Positions 33,236 to 42,148 are shown, counted from the first letter of the stretch. The stretch is DNA of 64,000 nucleotides from Gemmatimonadota bacterium (GCA_030428885.1 JAUIEJ010000002.1:2501-66500), one strand, 5' to 3'. The notes: a model not told the origin generated them from the letters alone. Program-made: numbers and translations.

Positions 33236-34728
33236 CCGTGGCCGTGCCCCGTGGCCGGCTGGGGCGCGTGCCGGTCCTCGTCGGTGGGCTTGAAGACGAC
33301 TTTGAGGAGCGGCGGGGCGATGAAGGTGGTGACGATGACCATGATGAGGATCGCCGAGAAGGTCTCCGACGACAGGATGCCGGCCCGGCGCCCGATGTCG
33401 GCGAAGATCAGGCCCACCTCCCCCCGGGGCACCATGCCCACACCGATGGCCATGTGGTTGAGCTTCTGCCGGCCCCACCCCACGACGAACCCGGCGGCGA
33501 GCTTGCCGATGAAGGCGATCACCACCAGGAGGGCCCCCACGATGATGACGGCCGAGTTGAAGTCGGCGTGCCCGGGAATGAAGAGCCCCACGTTCACCGC
33601 AGCCCCCACCGACACGAAGAAGATGGGGGTGAAGACGTCGGCCACGGGTTCGATGCGCTCCACGATGAGGTCGAACTGGTTCACCGAGCTCAGGACGATG
33701 CCCGCGGCGAAGGCCCCGATGATCATGGCCGAGCCGGCCTTGGCGGCCAGGGCGGCGAAGAGGAGGGCGAAGCAGAAGGCGCTCACCAGGAGCACGCCCC
33801 GCACCCGCATGCGATCGATGAGGCCGAAGAGCCGGGGGGCCAGCAGGTTGCCCAGGATCACCGCCACCACCAGGAAGCCCACGGCGATGATGAAGGTGCG
33901 GGCGATGCCCAGGACCGAGAGTGCGGCGCCTCCCGCCAGGCCGCTCACCACGGCCAGGATCACCAGCCCCAGGACGTCGTCGATGACGGCGGCGCCGATG
34001 ATGATCTTCGACTCGGCCCGGTGCATGAGCTTCAGGTCCGTGAGCACCCGGGCCGTGATCCCCACCGAGGTGGCGGTGAGGGTGGCCCCGACGAAGACCG
34101 AGACCATGCCGTGAGTGACGCCGGCGGGGTGGGCGCCGATGGACGGATCGGCCCACAGCCAGTACGCGAAGCCCAGGGCGAAGGGCAGCGCCACGCCCAC
34201 GATGGCCACCAGGGCCGAAGACGTGCCGACCTGGAACATCTCCTTGAGGTCGGTCTCGAGGCCGATCTCGAAGAGGAGGATCGCCACACCGACCTCGGCC
34301 AACAGATGGATGACCTCGGCAATGGGTCCGGCGGCGGGGACCACCCCCAGCACGCTGGCGCCCAGCACGAGTCCCGCCACCAGTTCACCCAGCACGGCGG
34401 GCTGCCCCACCCGCTCGGCGAGTTCACCGAAGACCTTGGCGAAGACGAGGATCCCGATGATGACGAGGAAGAACGTCGCCGGATCGGCGCCGTGGCCGTC
34501 TTCTTCGGCGTGCTCCTCGTCGGCGGCATGCTCCTCGTCGGCCGCGGCGGCGGCCTCCTGGGGGATCTCTGCCGCCTCCTGGACGGCGGTCGCCGGCACC
34601 GGGACGGATGCGGCTTCGGCCCGGGCGTCCGGGCCTCCGATCCAGAGCATGCCGGCGAGGAACACCAGGGCGGCGAGCTTCATGGGGTAGCTCAGGCCGA
34701 GAAAGCCCCGTGTCGTCTTCGTGGGCAT
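33232..34728 (-). CDS. CPA2-type Na+/K+:proton antiporter
   Basis: This 498-residue protein has about 12 membrane helices. An N-terminal hydrophobic segment and a His/Glu/Asp-rich linker (residues 60-80) precede the transport domain: VFGELAERVGQPAVLGELVA, LFEIGLETDLKEMFQVG, ITARVLTDLKLMHRAESKII and IGAAVIDDVLGLVILAVVSG, the last with the paired Asp of the ion site. It has no C-terminal RCK/TrkA domain, only a His-rich tail. It exchanges Na+ or K+ for H+ at the inner membrane. It is in operon with rfaE2 and downstream of lptE. Confidence 0.92.
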   Translation of the reverse strand: MPTKTTRGFLGLSYPMKLAALVFLAGMLWIGGPDARAEAASVPVPATAVQEAAEIPQEAAAAADEEHAADEEHAEEDGHGADPATFFLVIIGILVFAKVFGELAERVGQPAVLGELVAGLVLGASVLGVVPAAGPIAEVIHLLAEVGVAILLFEIGLETDLKEMFQVGTSSALVAIVGVALPFALGFAYWLWADPSIGAHPAGVTHGMVSVFVGATLTATSVGITARVLTDLKLMHRAESKIIIGAAVIDDVLGLVILAVVSGLAGGAALSVLGIARTFIIAVGFLVVAVILGNLLAPRLFGLIDRMRVRGVLLVSAFCFALLFAALAAKAGSAMIIGAFAAGIVLSSVNQFDLIVERIEPVADVFTPIFFVSVGAAVNVGLFIPGHADFNSAVIIVGALLVVIAFIGKLAAGFVVGWGRQKLNHMAIGVGMVPRGEVGLIFADIGRRAGILSSETFSAILIMVIVTTFIAPPLLKVVFKPTDEDRHAPQPATGHGHG

Positions 34729-34801
34729 GGCGGTGTGTCCTCCTCTCGTGCGGCGGGGGGTCGGTGCGGAGTGGGGGGTGGAGCGTCGGCGCCCCGGAGG
34801 G

Positions 34802-35311
34802 TCACCAGTTGGATTGTGCGCCGTCGACGATCTGCTGGATGAGGGTTTCCAGGGCCTCGGCCTTACCGGTGTCTTCGGTTTCCGTCGCTTCCAGATACTC
34901 GCCCTGCGCCCGGAGGGCGTTGCTCTGCCAGAGCACGGTGCGGTCCCGCATGTTCAGGATCTCCACACCCACGGTGAGTACCACCTGGCGCTGGAGCACC
35001 TCCGCGGCCTGACCCTGCTGGCCCGGGCGGTAGTTCGGCGCCACGAGATCGTACGACGTGATCCGCCCTCGCACCACCACGTCGGCCTGATCCTCGCCGG
35101 CGAGACGGAGTCCCAGGGACCCGGGAAGCTCCCGCAGGAGGATGTCCTGCACGTCCTGGGTCAGTTCAAGACGGGTCGTGGTGTTGTCGAACGGGAGGAT
35201 GGCGATGGTCTCGACCCCCGTGAGCCCCGTGCCGGCCTGGAAGCTGTAGCACCCGGCCAGACCGGCGGCCAGCACCACGGCCCCCGCCCACCTCCGCAGC
35301 CCCACGATCAC
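34802..35311 (-). CDS. lptE: LptE-like LPS assembly lipoprotein
   Basis: This 169-residue protein starts at GTG 35311, overlapping the upstream stop (GTGA). The lipoprotein signal ends VLAAGLAGCYSF (Cys 21). The mature part has TGVETIAILPFDNTTTRLEL, ILLRELPGSLGLRLAGEDQA, DVVVRGRITSYDLVAPNYRP and VEILNMRDRTVLWQSNALRA, the LptE-type pattern of outer-membrane plug proteins. It would assist LptD in placing LPS in the outer leaflet. No lptD is in the window. Confidence 0.82.
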   Translation of the reverse strand: MIVGLRRWAGAVVLAAGLAGCYSFQAGTGLTGVETIAILPFDNTTTRLELTQDVQDILLRELPGSLGLRLAGEDQADVVVRGRITSYDLVAPNYRPGQQGQAAEVLQRQVVLTVGVEILNMRDRTVLWQSNALRAQGEYLEATETEDTGKAEALETLIQQIVDGAQSNW

Positions 35312-36018
35312 GGCCTCCAGATGTCCGTCGGGAACGGCTCGGTCTGGGACACCGTCTCCCGCACGAGGCGGAGTTCCCGGACCTCGACCAGATCCCGGTA
35401 CACCGCCTCCACGGGAATCTGGAGCGCGTCGCGCTCCACGGTGAGGCGCTGCACCACCGAGCCGTCGCGCATCACCTCGATGCGAACGATGCGTCCGTTG
35501 TCGACACGGTAGATGGCCTCCTGATCTCCCGGGAGCCCGTACCGCACATGAACGGCCCCGTCCACCCGCTCCGCGCCCAGGAGCACCGTGCCCAGGCCGG
35601 GCCGGAAGACGCCCAGGGCGCTCCACAACAGGTTCGCCGGGGGAAGCACCTGGGGCGGCAGCTCCGCCGGAATGCGCAGCTCGTCGTCCACCACCGCCGC
35701 GCGCCCTGCGGCCTCGTTGTTGCCCAGGAAGAGATCGAGGCGCCCCTTGAAGGGCGGCTCGAGGCGGGCGAGCCCCCGACCGTCGACCCGCACCCCCTGC
35801 TCGCTCATCTCCCAATCGAAGATCACCCGGAGGGGGGCCGTGAGGCGCTCGTTGGCCTCGAGGCGGGAGACGACTTCCTGGGCGTTCACCGGAGGCTCCA
35901 GCACCACGACCCGGCCCGGTCCGCAGGCGGTGGCCAGGACGGCCAGGCCGACGGCGGCCCCCGGTACGAAGCGGGAACGACGGACCCGGCGGCGGCGGAG
36001 GGGGAGGAGGACGTTCAC
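35308..36018 (-). CDS. Outer-membrane lipoprotein, DUF4292 / LolB-like
   Basis: This is a 236-residue protein. The lipoprotein signal is long and basic at first (NVLLPLRRRRVRRSRF) and ends VLATACGPG. The body has the flat beta-barrel pattern of LolA/LolB-type lipid carriers: LRVIFDWEMSEQGVRVDGRG, LARLEPPFKGRLDLFLGNNE, VHVRYGLPGDQEAIYRVDNG and RIVRIEVMRDGSVVQRLTVE. DUF4292 is the likely assignment; the lipid-carrier role is inferred. It is first of a long leftward envelope operon and overlaps lptE. Confidence 0.75.
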   Translation of the reverse strand: MNVLLPLRRRRVRRSRFVPGAAVGLAVLATACGPGRVVVLEPPVNAQEVVSRLEANERLTAPLRVIFDWEMSEQGVRVDGRGLARLEPPFKGRLDLFLGNNEAAGRAAVVDDELRIPAELPPQVLPPANLLWSALGVFRPGLGTVLLGAERVDGAVHVRYGLPGDQEAIYRVDNGRIVRIEVMRDGSVVQRLTVERDALQIPVEAVYRDLVEVRELRLVRETVSQTEPFPTDIWRP

Positions 36019-36194
36019 GGATGACCTCGCGAGACTCGTCGTCGATGGGCGGCCGGGGGCCCCGGAACGTCCCGGGGCCAGGCTGCGCAGAAGTTGAAAA
36101 GTAGTGGGGCCGGGTCGGCCCGCGAAGTGGACCCCGTGGCATTCCCGGCGTGACCCGCCATACTTCTTCGACCCCCTTCTCGTTCCCCGACGCC

Positions 36195-36965
36195 ATGCCG
36201 CCGTCCACCGTCCTCATCGCCAGCGACATCCACCTGGGCGCCGTCTCGCCGGAGCGGGCGGCGGCCTTCCGGGCCTGGCTCGAAGAGGCCGGGAGCCGGG
36301 CGTCCACCGTCGTGCTCAACGGCGACCTCTTCGACTTCTGGTTCGAGTACCGCCACGTGGTGCCCCGGGGCCACACGCGCACCCTCGCCGTCCTGGCCGA
36401 TCTCGTGGACGCCGGCGTGGACGTGCACCTCACCGGCGGCAACCACGACTGGTGGGGCGGCTCCTTCCTGGAAGACGAGATCGGCCTGCGCTTCCACCGC
36501 GAGCCGGTGGAACTCGACCTGGCGGGACACCGCACCCTGGTGGCCCACGGCGACGGCCTCGGCCCGGGGGATACGGGCTACAAGGTGTTGAAGCGGGTGA
36601 TCCGAAGTCCCCTCTTCGTCTGGTCGTTCCGATGGCTCCACCCCGACTGGGGCGCCCGGGTGGCGGGCCACGCGTCGTACACCGAGGGACGGGCGGCGGG
36701 CCCCACGCCCACGGACGTGGAACGGTCGGCGGTGCTGGAGGCGTGGGCCTGCGCGGAGCTCGCCGAGCGCGAGGACCTGGACCTCCTGACCCTGGGCCAC
36801 ACCCATCTGCCCCGTCGGGTGGAGGCGGCACCGGGACGGTGGTACGTCAACACCGGCGATTGGGTGCACCACTGCTCGTACGCCGAACTGGTCCCGGGGG
36901 AGCCGCCCCGGCTGCTCCGGTGGCCCGACGGCGCCCCCCTGGGCGACGCCCCTCCCGGAGGCTGA
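36195..36965 (+). CDS. LpxH-like UDP-2,3-diacylglucosamine diphosphatase
   Basis: About 256 residues from ATG 36195, chosen because the metallophosphatase fold starts right after it; a GTG at 36150 would add 15 low-complexity residues, and neither has a clear ribosome-binding site. Motifs: VLIASDIHLG, VVLNGDLFDFWFEYRH, GGNHDWWGG, VAHGDGLGPGD and LTLGHTHLPRR, the two-manganese centre of calcineurin-like phosphatases, with the WF/GDLFDFW environment typical of LpxH. It would cleave UDP-diacylglucosamine to lipid X in lipid A synthesis. LpxG/LpxI alternatives are excluded by fold. Confidence 0.85.
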   Translation: MPPSTVLIASDIHLGAVSPERAAAFRAWLEEAGSRASTVVLNGDLFDFWFEYRHVVPRGHTRTLAVLADLVDAGVDVHLTGGNHDWWGGSFLEDEIGLRFHREPVELDLAGHRTLVAHGDGLGPGDTGYKVLKRVIRSPLFVWSFRWLHPDWGARVAGHASYTEGRAAGPTPTDVERSAVLEAWACAELAEREDLDLLTLGHTHLPRRVEAAPGRWYVNTGDWVHHCSYAELVPGEPPRLLRWPDGAPLGDAPPGG

Positions 36966-36970
36966 CGGGT

Positions 36971-37582
36971 TCAGCCCCCCACGGGGACGGTGACCCGCAC
37001 CTCCATGCGCCCCTCGTCGCCCACCGGCACGGCAGACACGTCGGGAAAGTCCTGGAGGTGGGCCGAGACCAGGGCGTCGGCGCCGCTGAGCAGGACCGTG
37101 AAGATGCCCAGGGCGAGCCAGTCCTCGAACTGCTGCTGCCGGGCGCCCGTGAGGCGATCGGCGCCGGCCCACCCGTCGTCGGCCTCCAGGGCCGCGGTCA
37201 CCAGGGTCTCGTCGGTGACGCCCTCCGCCGCCAGGTCGGCCCGGATCTGGGCCTCCCGCACGGCCCGGAGTTCCCGGGCGTCGTTCAGGCGGGATCGGGT
37301 GCGCACGAGCATGTAGCCCGTGACGGCCTGGGTGGTGACGTAGAAGCCGCCGCGCCCGTGGGTGCCCACGGCGGCGTGGCCCCACCCCGGGACCGCGATG
37401 GCCCGGAGGAACGCGCCCAGGGGGCTCACCGGTCCATCGACCTCCAGAGTGTCCACCGACGCCTGGAGCAGCTCGGGCCCTTCGTCGTTCCCCGGGGGGA
37501 GGACGTCGACCTGACCGGCCGCACCGGACGCCGTGACGGCGCCCCAGAGCAGGGGCAGGACCAGGGGGCGCAGGGCTCGCAC
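36971..37582 (-). CDS. DUF5683-like membrane protein
   Basis: This 203-residue protein starts at GTG 37582. It has a signal peptide ending TASGAAGQ, then a mature region with PLGAFLRAIAVPGWGHAAVG (the pattern shared by DUF5683 proteins) and GGFYVTTQAVTGYMLVRTRS, a membrane helix. A second hydrophobic segment is LALGIFTVLLSGADALVSAH. Function is unknown; it probably sits in the inner or outer membrane. It converges with the LpxH-like gene, the stops being six bases apart. Confidence 0.72.
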   Translation of the reverse strand: MRALRPLVLPLLWGAVTASGAAGQVDVLPPGNDEGPELLQASVDTLEVDGPVSPLGAFLRAIAVPGWGHAAVGTHGRGGFYVTTQAVTGYMLVRTRSRLNDARELRAVREAQIRADLAAEGVTDETLVTAALEADDGWAGADRLTGARQQQFEDWLALGIFTVLLSGADALVSAHLQDFPDVSAVPVGDEGRMEVRVTVPVGG

Positions 37583-37696
37583 GAGTGGGGCACTCCGGGC
37601 GGAGGACGACGGACCGCGGAAGATACCGGCGACCCGCCCCCCCGGTGAAGGGGCCGGGCCGGCGGGGCGCGAGGCCCCACCGACCCGGTGCACGTG

Positions 37697-37793
37697 TGGC
37701 GGGAGCGTGTGGGAATCGAACCCACCAACCCGGGGGTTGGCCGGGCCAGCCGGTTTTGAAGACCGGTGGGGCCACCAGGCCCCCTCCGCCCCC
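37697..37793 (-). tRNA. selC: tRNA-Sec (anticodon TCA)
   Basis: Reverse strand, 97 nt including an encoded CCA (37697-37699). The D stem is the long 6-bp GGGGCC/GGCCCC with loop TGGT, diagnostic of selenocysteine tRNA. The anticodon stem CCGGT/ACCGG encloses CTTCAAA, anticodon TCA. A long variable arm (CCAACC/GGTTGG) and a T arm with GGTTCGATTCC follow. The acceptor is 8 bp with one G-U and a terminal mismatch. The organism therefore reads UGA as selenocysteine; selA, selB and selD must lie outside this window. Confidence 0.9.
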
Positions 37794-37902
37794 TCGTCGC
37801 GTCGCCCGGCGACGCGCTCCAACATCGGCGGCGACGCCTCGCGGCTCAAGGGGCCCCACACTACCTTTTTCCCACCGCCTTCCCGGCCCTCCGGAGTGTG
37901 AG

Positions 37903-38922
37903 ATGGTCCAGACCCGCACCGCCCCCGAAGCCCCTCCCGGACCCCGGTCCTCCGGGCACCCGCCCCACGCCGAGCCCCCGCGGAATCCCGGGATGCCCCT
38001 GGAACTGGACTGGGTGGAGCAGGTCCGGGTCAACCGGAGCGCCGTGGAGCGCCGAGCCGCGACCCTGGGCACGCGACGTTCGGTGAAGAAGGCGTGGCAG
38101 GCGGGATGGCTGCTCCGAGCCATTTCGCTCATGGACCTCACGACGCTGGCCGGCGACGACACCGAGGGACGGGTGCGGCGCCTCTGCGCCAAGGCCCGCC
38201 GCCCCGTGCGACCCGATCTGCTGGAGGCGCTGGGCATGGCCGACGCGGGGCTCACGGTGGCGGCCGTGTGCGTCTACCACCGCTTCGTGGAGGCGGCCGT
38301 GGATGCCCTCACGGGGAGCGGGATTCCCGTGGCCGCCGTCTCCACCGCCTTCCCCCACGGCCTCGCGCCCATGGAGACCCGCCTGGCCGAGATCCGGGCG
38401 TCGGTGGCCGCCGGCGCGCGGGAGATCGATGTGGTGGTGACCCGGTCCCACGTCCTCACCGGCCAGTGGACCGCCCTCTACGACGAAGTTCGCGCCTTCC
38501 GCGACGCCTGCGGCGACGCCCACCTGAAGACCATTCTCGCCACCGGCGAGCTGGGCACGCTCCGCAACGTCTATCGGGCGTCCCTCGTCGCCATGATGGC
38601 CGGCGCCGATTTCATCAAGACCAGCACCGGCAAGGAGGGCGTCAACGCCACCCTTCCCGTGGGGCTCACCATGGTGCGGGCGCTCCGGGAATACGGCGAG
38701 CACACCGGCGCCCGGGTGGGCTTCAAACCCGCCGGCGGCATCCGCACGGCCAAGGACGCGCTGCTCTGGCTCATCCTCATGAAGGAGGAGGCCGGCGATC
38801 CCTGGCTGTCGCCCCACCTCTTCCGGTTCGGAGCCAGTTCGCTCCTCGCCGACATCGAGCGGCAACTCGAGCACCACGTCACCGGCCGGTACTCGGCCTT
38901 CCATCGCCATCCTCTCGCGTAG
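37903..38922 (+). CDS. deoC: Deoxyribose-phosphate aldolase
   Basis: This is a 339-residue protein. The ATG at 37903 begins a Pro-rich 30-residue leader before the fold. The DeoC class I aldolase is clear: LTVAAVCVYHRFVEAAVDAL, REIDVVVTRSHVLTGQW, DAHLKTILATGELGTLRNVY with the Schiff-base-neighbour Lys, ADFIKTSTGKEGVNATLPVG with the Schiff-base Lys, and VGFKPAGGIRTAKDALLWL. It cleaves deoxyribose 5-phosphate to glyceraldehyde 3-phosphate and acetaldehyde. The aldehyde dehydrogenase ten bases downstream would oxidise the acetaldehyde. Confidence 0.94.
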   Translation: MVQTRTAPEAPPGPRSSGHPPHAEPPRNPGMPLELDWVEQVRVNRSAVERRAATLGTRRSVKKAWQAGWLLRAISLMDLTTLAGDDTEGRVRRLCAKARRPVRPDLLEALGMADAGLTVAAVCVYHRFVEAAVDALTGSGIPVAAVSTAFPHGLAPMETRLAEIRASVAAGAREIDVVVTRSHVLTGQWTALYDEVRAFRDACGDAHLKTILATGELGTLRNVYRASLVAMMAGADFIKTSTGKEGVNATLPVGLTMVRALREYGEHTGARVGFKPAGGIRTAKDALLWLILMKEEAGDPWLSPHLFRFGASSLLADIERQLEHHVTGRYSAFHRHPLA

Positions 38923-38931
38923 TCCGCTGCC

Positions 38932-41337
38932 ATGACCGAGGTGTCCCAGATCTTCGAGACCATGGAGTACGGCCCGGCCCCCGAGGCCACGGGCCCCGCC
39001 AACGATTGGATCGACGCCCACGACGGCACCTTCGGTCTGTGGATCGACGGGGCCTGGGTCGAGGGATCCGACGGCGAGACGCTGGAGACCCGGCGCCCCT
39101 CCGACGGCACCCTCCTGGCGACGGTGACCCAGGGGTCGGCCGCCGACGTGGACCGCGCCGTGGCGGCGGCCCGCGCAGCCCTTCCCGCGTGGAGGGATCT
39201 GGGACCCCATGGCCGGGCCCGTCACCTCTACGCCCTGGGGCGGGCGCTCCAACGCAAGGCGCGGCTCTTCGCGGTGCTGGAGTCCATGGACAACGGAAAG
39301 CCCATCCGGGAGTCCCGGGACCTGGACATTCCCCTGGTGGCCCGGCACTTCATCCACCACGCCGGGTGGGCCCAGCTCATGGACGCCGAGCCCGAACTCG
39401 CCGGCACCGAGGGCGTGGGGGTGGTGGGGCAGATCATCCCGTGGAACTTCCCCCTCCTCATGCTGGCGTGGAAGGTGGCCCCGGCCCTGGCCACGGGGTG
39501 CACGGTGGTGTTGAAGCCCGCCGAATACACGCCCCTCACGGCCCTCTGTTTCGCCGAACTCGCCCGGGACGCGGGACTCCCGGCCGGTGTGCTCAACGTG
39601 GTGACGGGAGACGGTCGCACCGGCGCGGCGCTGGTGGATCACGCCGGCGTCGACAAGATCGCTTTCACGGGCTCCACCGAGGTGGGGCGCATCATCCGGA
39701 AGGCCACGGCCGGTTCGGGGAAGCGCCTGTCGCTGGAGCTGGGAGGCAAGAGCCCCTTCATCGTCTTCGACGACGCCGATCTGGATTCGGTGGTGGAGGG
39801 CGTGGTCGACGCCATCTGGTTCAACCAGGGCCAGGTGTGCTGCGCGGGGTCCCGGATCCTGGCCCACGAAGGCATCGCCCCCCGGCTCGTGGAGAAGCTC
39901 CGAGCCCGCATGGAACGCCTTCGCATGGGTGATCCCCTGGACAAGAGCGTGGACATGGGGGCCATCGTGGCGCCGGTCCAGCTCGAGCGGATCCGGGAGC
40001 TGGTGGCCCGGGGCGAGGACGAAGGCGCCACGGTGTGGCAGCCGTCGTGGGCCGCCCCTCGGGAGGGATGGTTCTACCCCCCGACTCTCTGCACCGAGGT
40101 GGCGCCGGCCTCGACCCTGGCCCAGGTGGAGGTGTTCGGTCCCGTGGTGGCCCTCATGACCTTCCGCACGCCCGACGAGGCCGTGGAACTGGCCAACGAC
40201 ACCCGCTACGGCCTGGCCGCCAGCATCTGGACCGAAAACGTGAACCTGGCCCTGGACGTGGCCCCCGCCGTCAAGGCCGGCACCGTGTGGGTGAACTGCA
40301 GCAACCTCTTCGACGCCGCCGCCGGGTTCGGCGGGGTCCGGGAGAGCGGGTACGGTCGCGAAGGGGGAATCGAGGGACTCCGGGAATACCTGCGCCCCTC
40401 GGACCAGGGCGACGCTCCCGTACGGGACGCGGCGGCCGAGGCCGCGTTGATGGCCGCGCCGGAGGCGGCGGACGCCGGGGAGGCTTCGGGCGCCGTGGAC
40501 CGCACCCCCAAGCACTACATCGGGGGACGCCAGGTCCGGCCCGACGCCGAATACGTGCTCCCGGTGCGGGACCGGAAGGGCCGGCTCCTGGCCGAGGTCC
40601 CCCGGGGCAACCGGAAGGACGTGCGCAACGCCGTGGAGGCCGCTCGGAAGGCCCAGGGGGCCTGGGCGAAGCGCACCGCCCACAACCGGGCCCAGGTGCT
40701 CTACTTCCTGGCCGAGAACCTGGAGCTCCGGGCCGACGAGTTCGCTCGGCGCCTGGAAGGGTGGCACGGCGCGTCCGACGCGGCACGGGCCGAGGTGGAT
40801 GCGGCGGTGCGCCGCCTCTTCACCTACGCGGCCTGGGCCGACAAGTGGGACGGGCGGGTGCACCACACCCCGTTCCGCAACGTCACCCTGGCCATGCCTG
40901 AACCCGTGGGCATCATGGGCCTGGTGGCCCCGGCCGAGGCCCCTCTCCTGGGACTCCTGTCGGGCCTGGCCCCCCTGGTGGCCATGGGCAACGCCGTGGT
41001 GGCCCTCCCCTCCCCCGGCTTCCCCCTGGCGGCCGTGGACCTCTACCAGGTGCTGGAAACCAGCGACGTGCCCGCGGGGGTGATCAACCTCGTGACCGGC
41101 ACCCGGGACGAGGTGGTCCCCACTCTGGCGGCCCACGACGGCGTCGACGGCCTGTGGGCCTTCGCCGACCGTGAGCTGTGCGCCCAGGTCGAGGCCCTCT
41201 CCGTGGGCAACATGAAGCGGCTGTGGTGCAGCCAGGGCCGGGTGCGACGGTGGACCGACGCCCGCCAGGGCGAGGGGCCGGAGTTCCTGCGGCAGGCGGT
41301 GCAGATCAAGAACGTCTGGGTGCCGTACGGCGAGTAA
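38932..41337 (+). CDS. Tandem (ALDH16-like) aldehyde dehydrogenase
   Basis: This is an 801-residue protein. The first domain (about 30-495) is a complete NAD-dependent aldehyde dehydrogenase: IIPWNFPLLMLAWKVAPALA, FTGSTEVG, LSLELGGKSP with E269, FNQGQVCCAGSR with nucleophile C303. The second (about 520-801) repeats the N-terminal two-thirds of the fold (KHYIGGRQVRPDAEYVLPVR, PEPVGIMGLVAPAEAPLLG) but has no catalytic Cys or Glu box and is shorter. This matches ALDH16, where the second domain is non-catalytic and structural. With deoC it forms a deoxynucleoside catabolic pair that turns acetaldehyde into acetate. Confidence 0.92.
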   Translation: MTEVSQIFETMEYGPAPEATGPANDWIDAHDGTFGLWIDGAWVEGSDGETLETRRPSDGTLLATVTQGSAADVDRAVAAARAALPAWRDLGPHGRARHLYALGRALQRKARLFAVLESMDNGKPIRESRDLDIPLVARHFIHHAGWAQLMDAEPELAGTEGVGVVGQIIPWNFPLLMLAWKVAPALATGCTVVLKPAEYTPLTALCFAELARDAGLPAGVLNVVTGDGRTGAALVDHAGVDKIAFTGSTEVGRIIRKATAGSGKRLSLELGGKSPFIVFDDADLDSVVEGVVDAIWFNQGQVCCAGSRILAHEGIAPRLVEKLRARMERLRMGDPLDKSVDMGAIVAPVQLERIRELVARGEDEGATVWQPSWAAPREGWFYPPTLCTEVAPASTLAQVEVFGPVVALMTFRTPDEAVELANDTRYGLAASIWTENVNLALDVAPAVKAGTVWVNCSNLFDAAAGFGGVRESGYGREGGIEGLREYLRPSDQGDAPVRDAAAEAALMAAPEAADAGEASGAVDRTPKHYIGGRQVRPDAEYVLPVRDRKGRLLAEVPRGNRKDVRNAVEAARKAQGAWAKRTAHNRAQVLYFLAENLELRADEFARRLEGWHGASDAARAEVDAAVRRLFTYAAWADKWDGRVHHTPFRNVTLAMPEPVGIMGLVAPAEAPLLGLLSGLAPLVAMGNAVVALPSPGFPLAAVDLYQVLETSDVPAGVINLVTGTRDEVVPTLAAHDGVDGLWAFADRELCAQVEALSVGNMKRLWCSQGRVRRWTDARQGEGPEFLRQAVQIKNVWVPYGE

Positions 41338-41350
41338 CCTCTGAGCAACG

Positions 41351-41437
41351 CGGGGGGAGGGTCGGGGATCCTCCGGAGCCGCGCTGCGCTTCCACGCTGC
41401 GCGTGGGCCGTCTCCGGAGGATCCATCCCTCCCCCCG
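41351..41437 (+). terminator. Large 3'-end hairpin with a conserved core, after the aldehyde dehydrogenase
   Basis: Fourteen bases after the stop, CGGGGGGAGGG (41351-41361) pairs with CCCTCCCCCCG (41427-41437). Inside, GGATCCTCCGGAG (41366-41378) pairs perfectly with CTCCGGAGGATCC (41412-41424). The loop core (CCGCGCTGCGCTTCCAC ... GGCCGT) recurs in the hairpin at 42172-42252 when both are read in gene sense. It probably ends transcription or stabilises the 3' end; no T tract is present. Confidence 0.7.
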
Positions 41438-41584
41438 CTCCAGCCGGGTCCTGCCGTGGTGGGGCGGGGGCCAGCCCACCCCCTCCCGGGGGCGCAATCC
41501 GCGTCCCGCCCCTATCCGGGGGGCCGGGTTTCCAATGGTCGGGGGCTGGTGCGACCGCCTCGCCGATCCCGCCGGAGTGCGCGG

Positions 41585-41763
41585 CCCTCAACCAACCCCA
41601 ACTCCGGCCCGGCCGGGGCTTCGGGTGGATTCGGGCGGCCTGGGCGCCTGAAGTTGACCGGACTCGCGGGGCCGCCGGTGCTTGTGGACGATTGGGGGCG
41701 CTCCGGCGCCCCCAAATCGACATTTCCCTCGGGGGGCCGGCGGTTCGGGGAACTTGGAGACCG
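41585..41763 (+). repeat. 180-bp hairpin repeat, tandem copy 1
   Basis: A 179-base unit from CCCTCAACCAACCCC to AACTTGGAGACCG, followed directly by a second copy with few changes. It contains the palindrome TTGGGGGCGC-TCCG-GCGCCCCCAA at 41692-41715: a perfect 10-bp stem closed by a UCCG (UNCG-class) tetraloop on a C-G pair, an exceptionally stable RNA hairpin. It is homologous to 25551-25728. Confidence 0.9.
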
Positions 41764-41906
41764 CCCTCAACCAACCCCAACTCCGGCCCGGCCGGGGCTT
41801 CGGGTGGATTCGTGCGGCCTGGGCGCCTGAAGCTGACCGGACTCGCGGGGCCGCCGGTGCTTGTGGACGATTGGGGGCGCTCCGGCGCCCCCAAATCGAC
41901 ATTTCC
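41764..41906 (+). repeat. 180-bp hairpin repeat, tandem copy 2 (3' part missing)
   Basis: This copy begins exactly 179 bases after copy 1 and matches it base for base except a few substitutions, through the palindrome at 41871-41894 and ATCGACATTTCC. It then diverges. The near identity points to recent duplication. Confidence 0.88.
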
Positions 41907-41999
41907 TTCCGGTATGGCGGCGTTGTGGAGGGTTGGGGGCGCGGGGCCGGATCCCGCGCCTTTCCGAACGCCTCCAAGTCTCCACGAGGCCCGAGAGTC

Positions 42000-42148
42000 G
42001 GACCCCTGTGGAGGATTGGGGGCGCCTGGCCGCACCAAGTGACCCCAACCGGCTCGGCCGCCGCGTGGTGCGGAAGATTGGGGGCGCTCCGGCGCCCCCA
42101 AATCGACATTTCCCTCGGGGGGCCGGCGGTTCGGGGAACTTGGAGACC
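42000..42148 (+). repeat. 180-bp hairpin repeat, degenerate/partial copy 3
   Basis: From the perfect palindrome at 42078-42101 to CTTGGAGACC at 42148 this copy equals copy 1. The part before it is only loosely similar (GGATTGGGGGCGCCTGG, CACCAAGTGACC). Together the copies look like a mosaic formed by unequal exchange. Confidence 0.75.

Noticed and set aside
37861-41136. A 1091-residue reverse frame opposite deoC and the aldehyde dehydrogenase
   Set aside because: Antisense shadow; the forward genes have all family motifs.
41585-42148. CRISPR array
   Set aside because: Units are about 179 bases and nearly identical along their length, with no short repeat/unique spacer pattern and no cas gene in the window.
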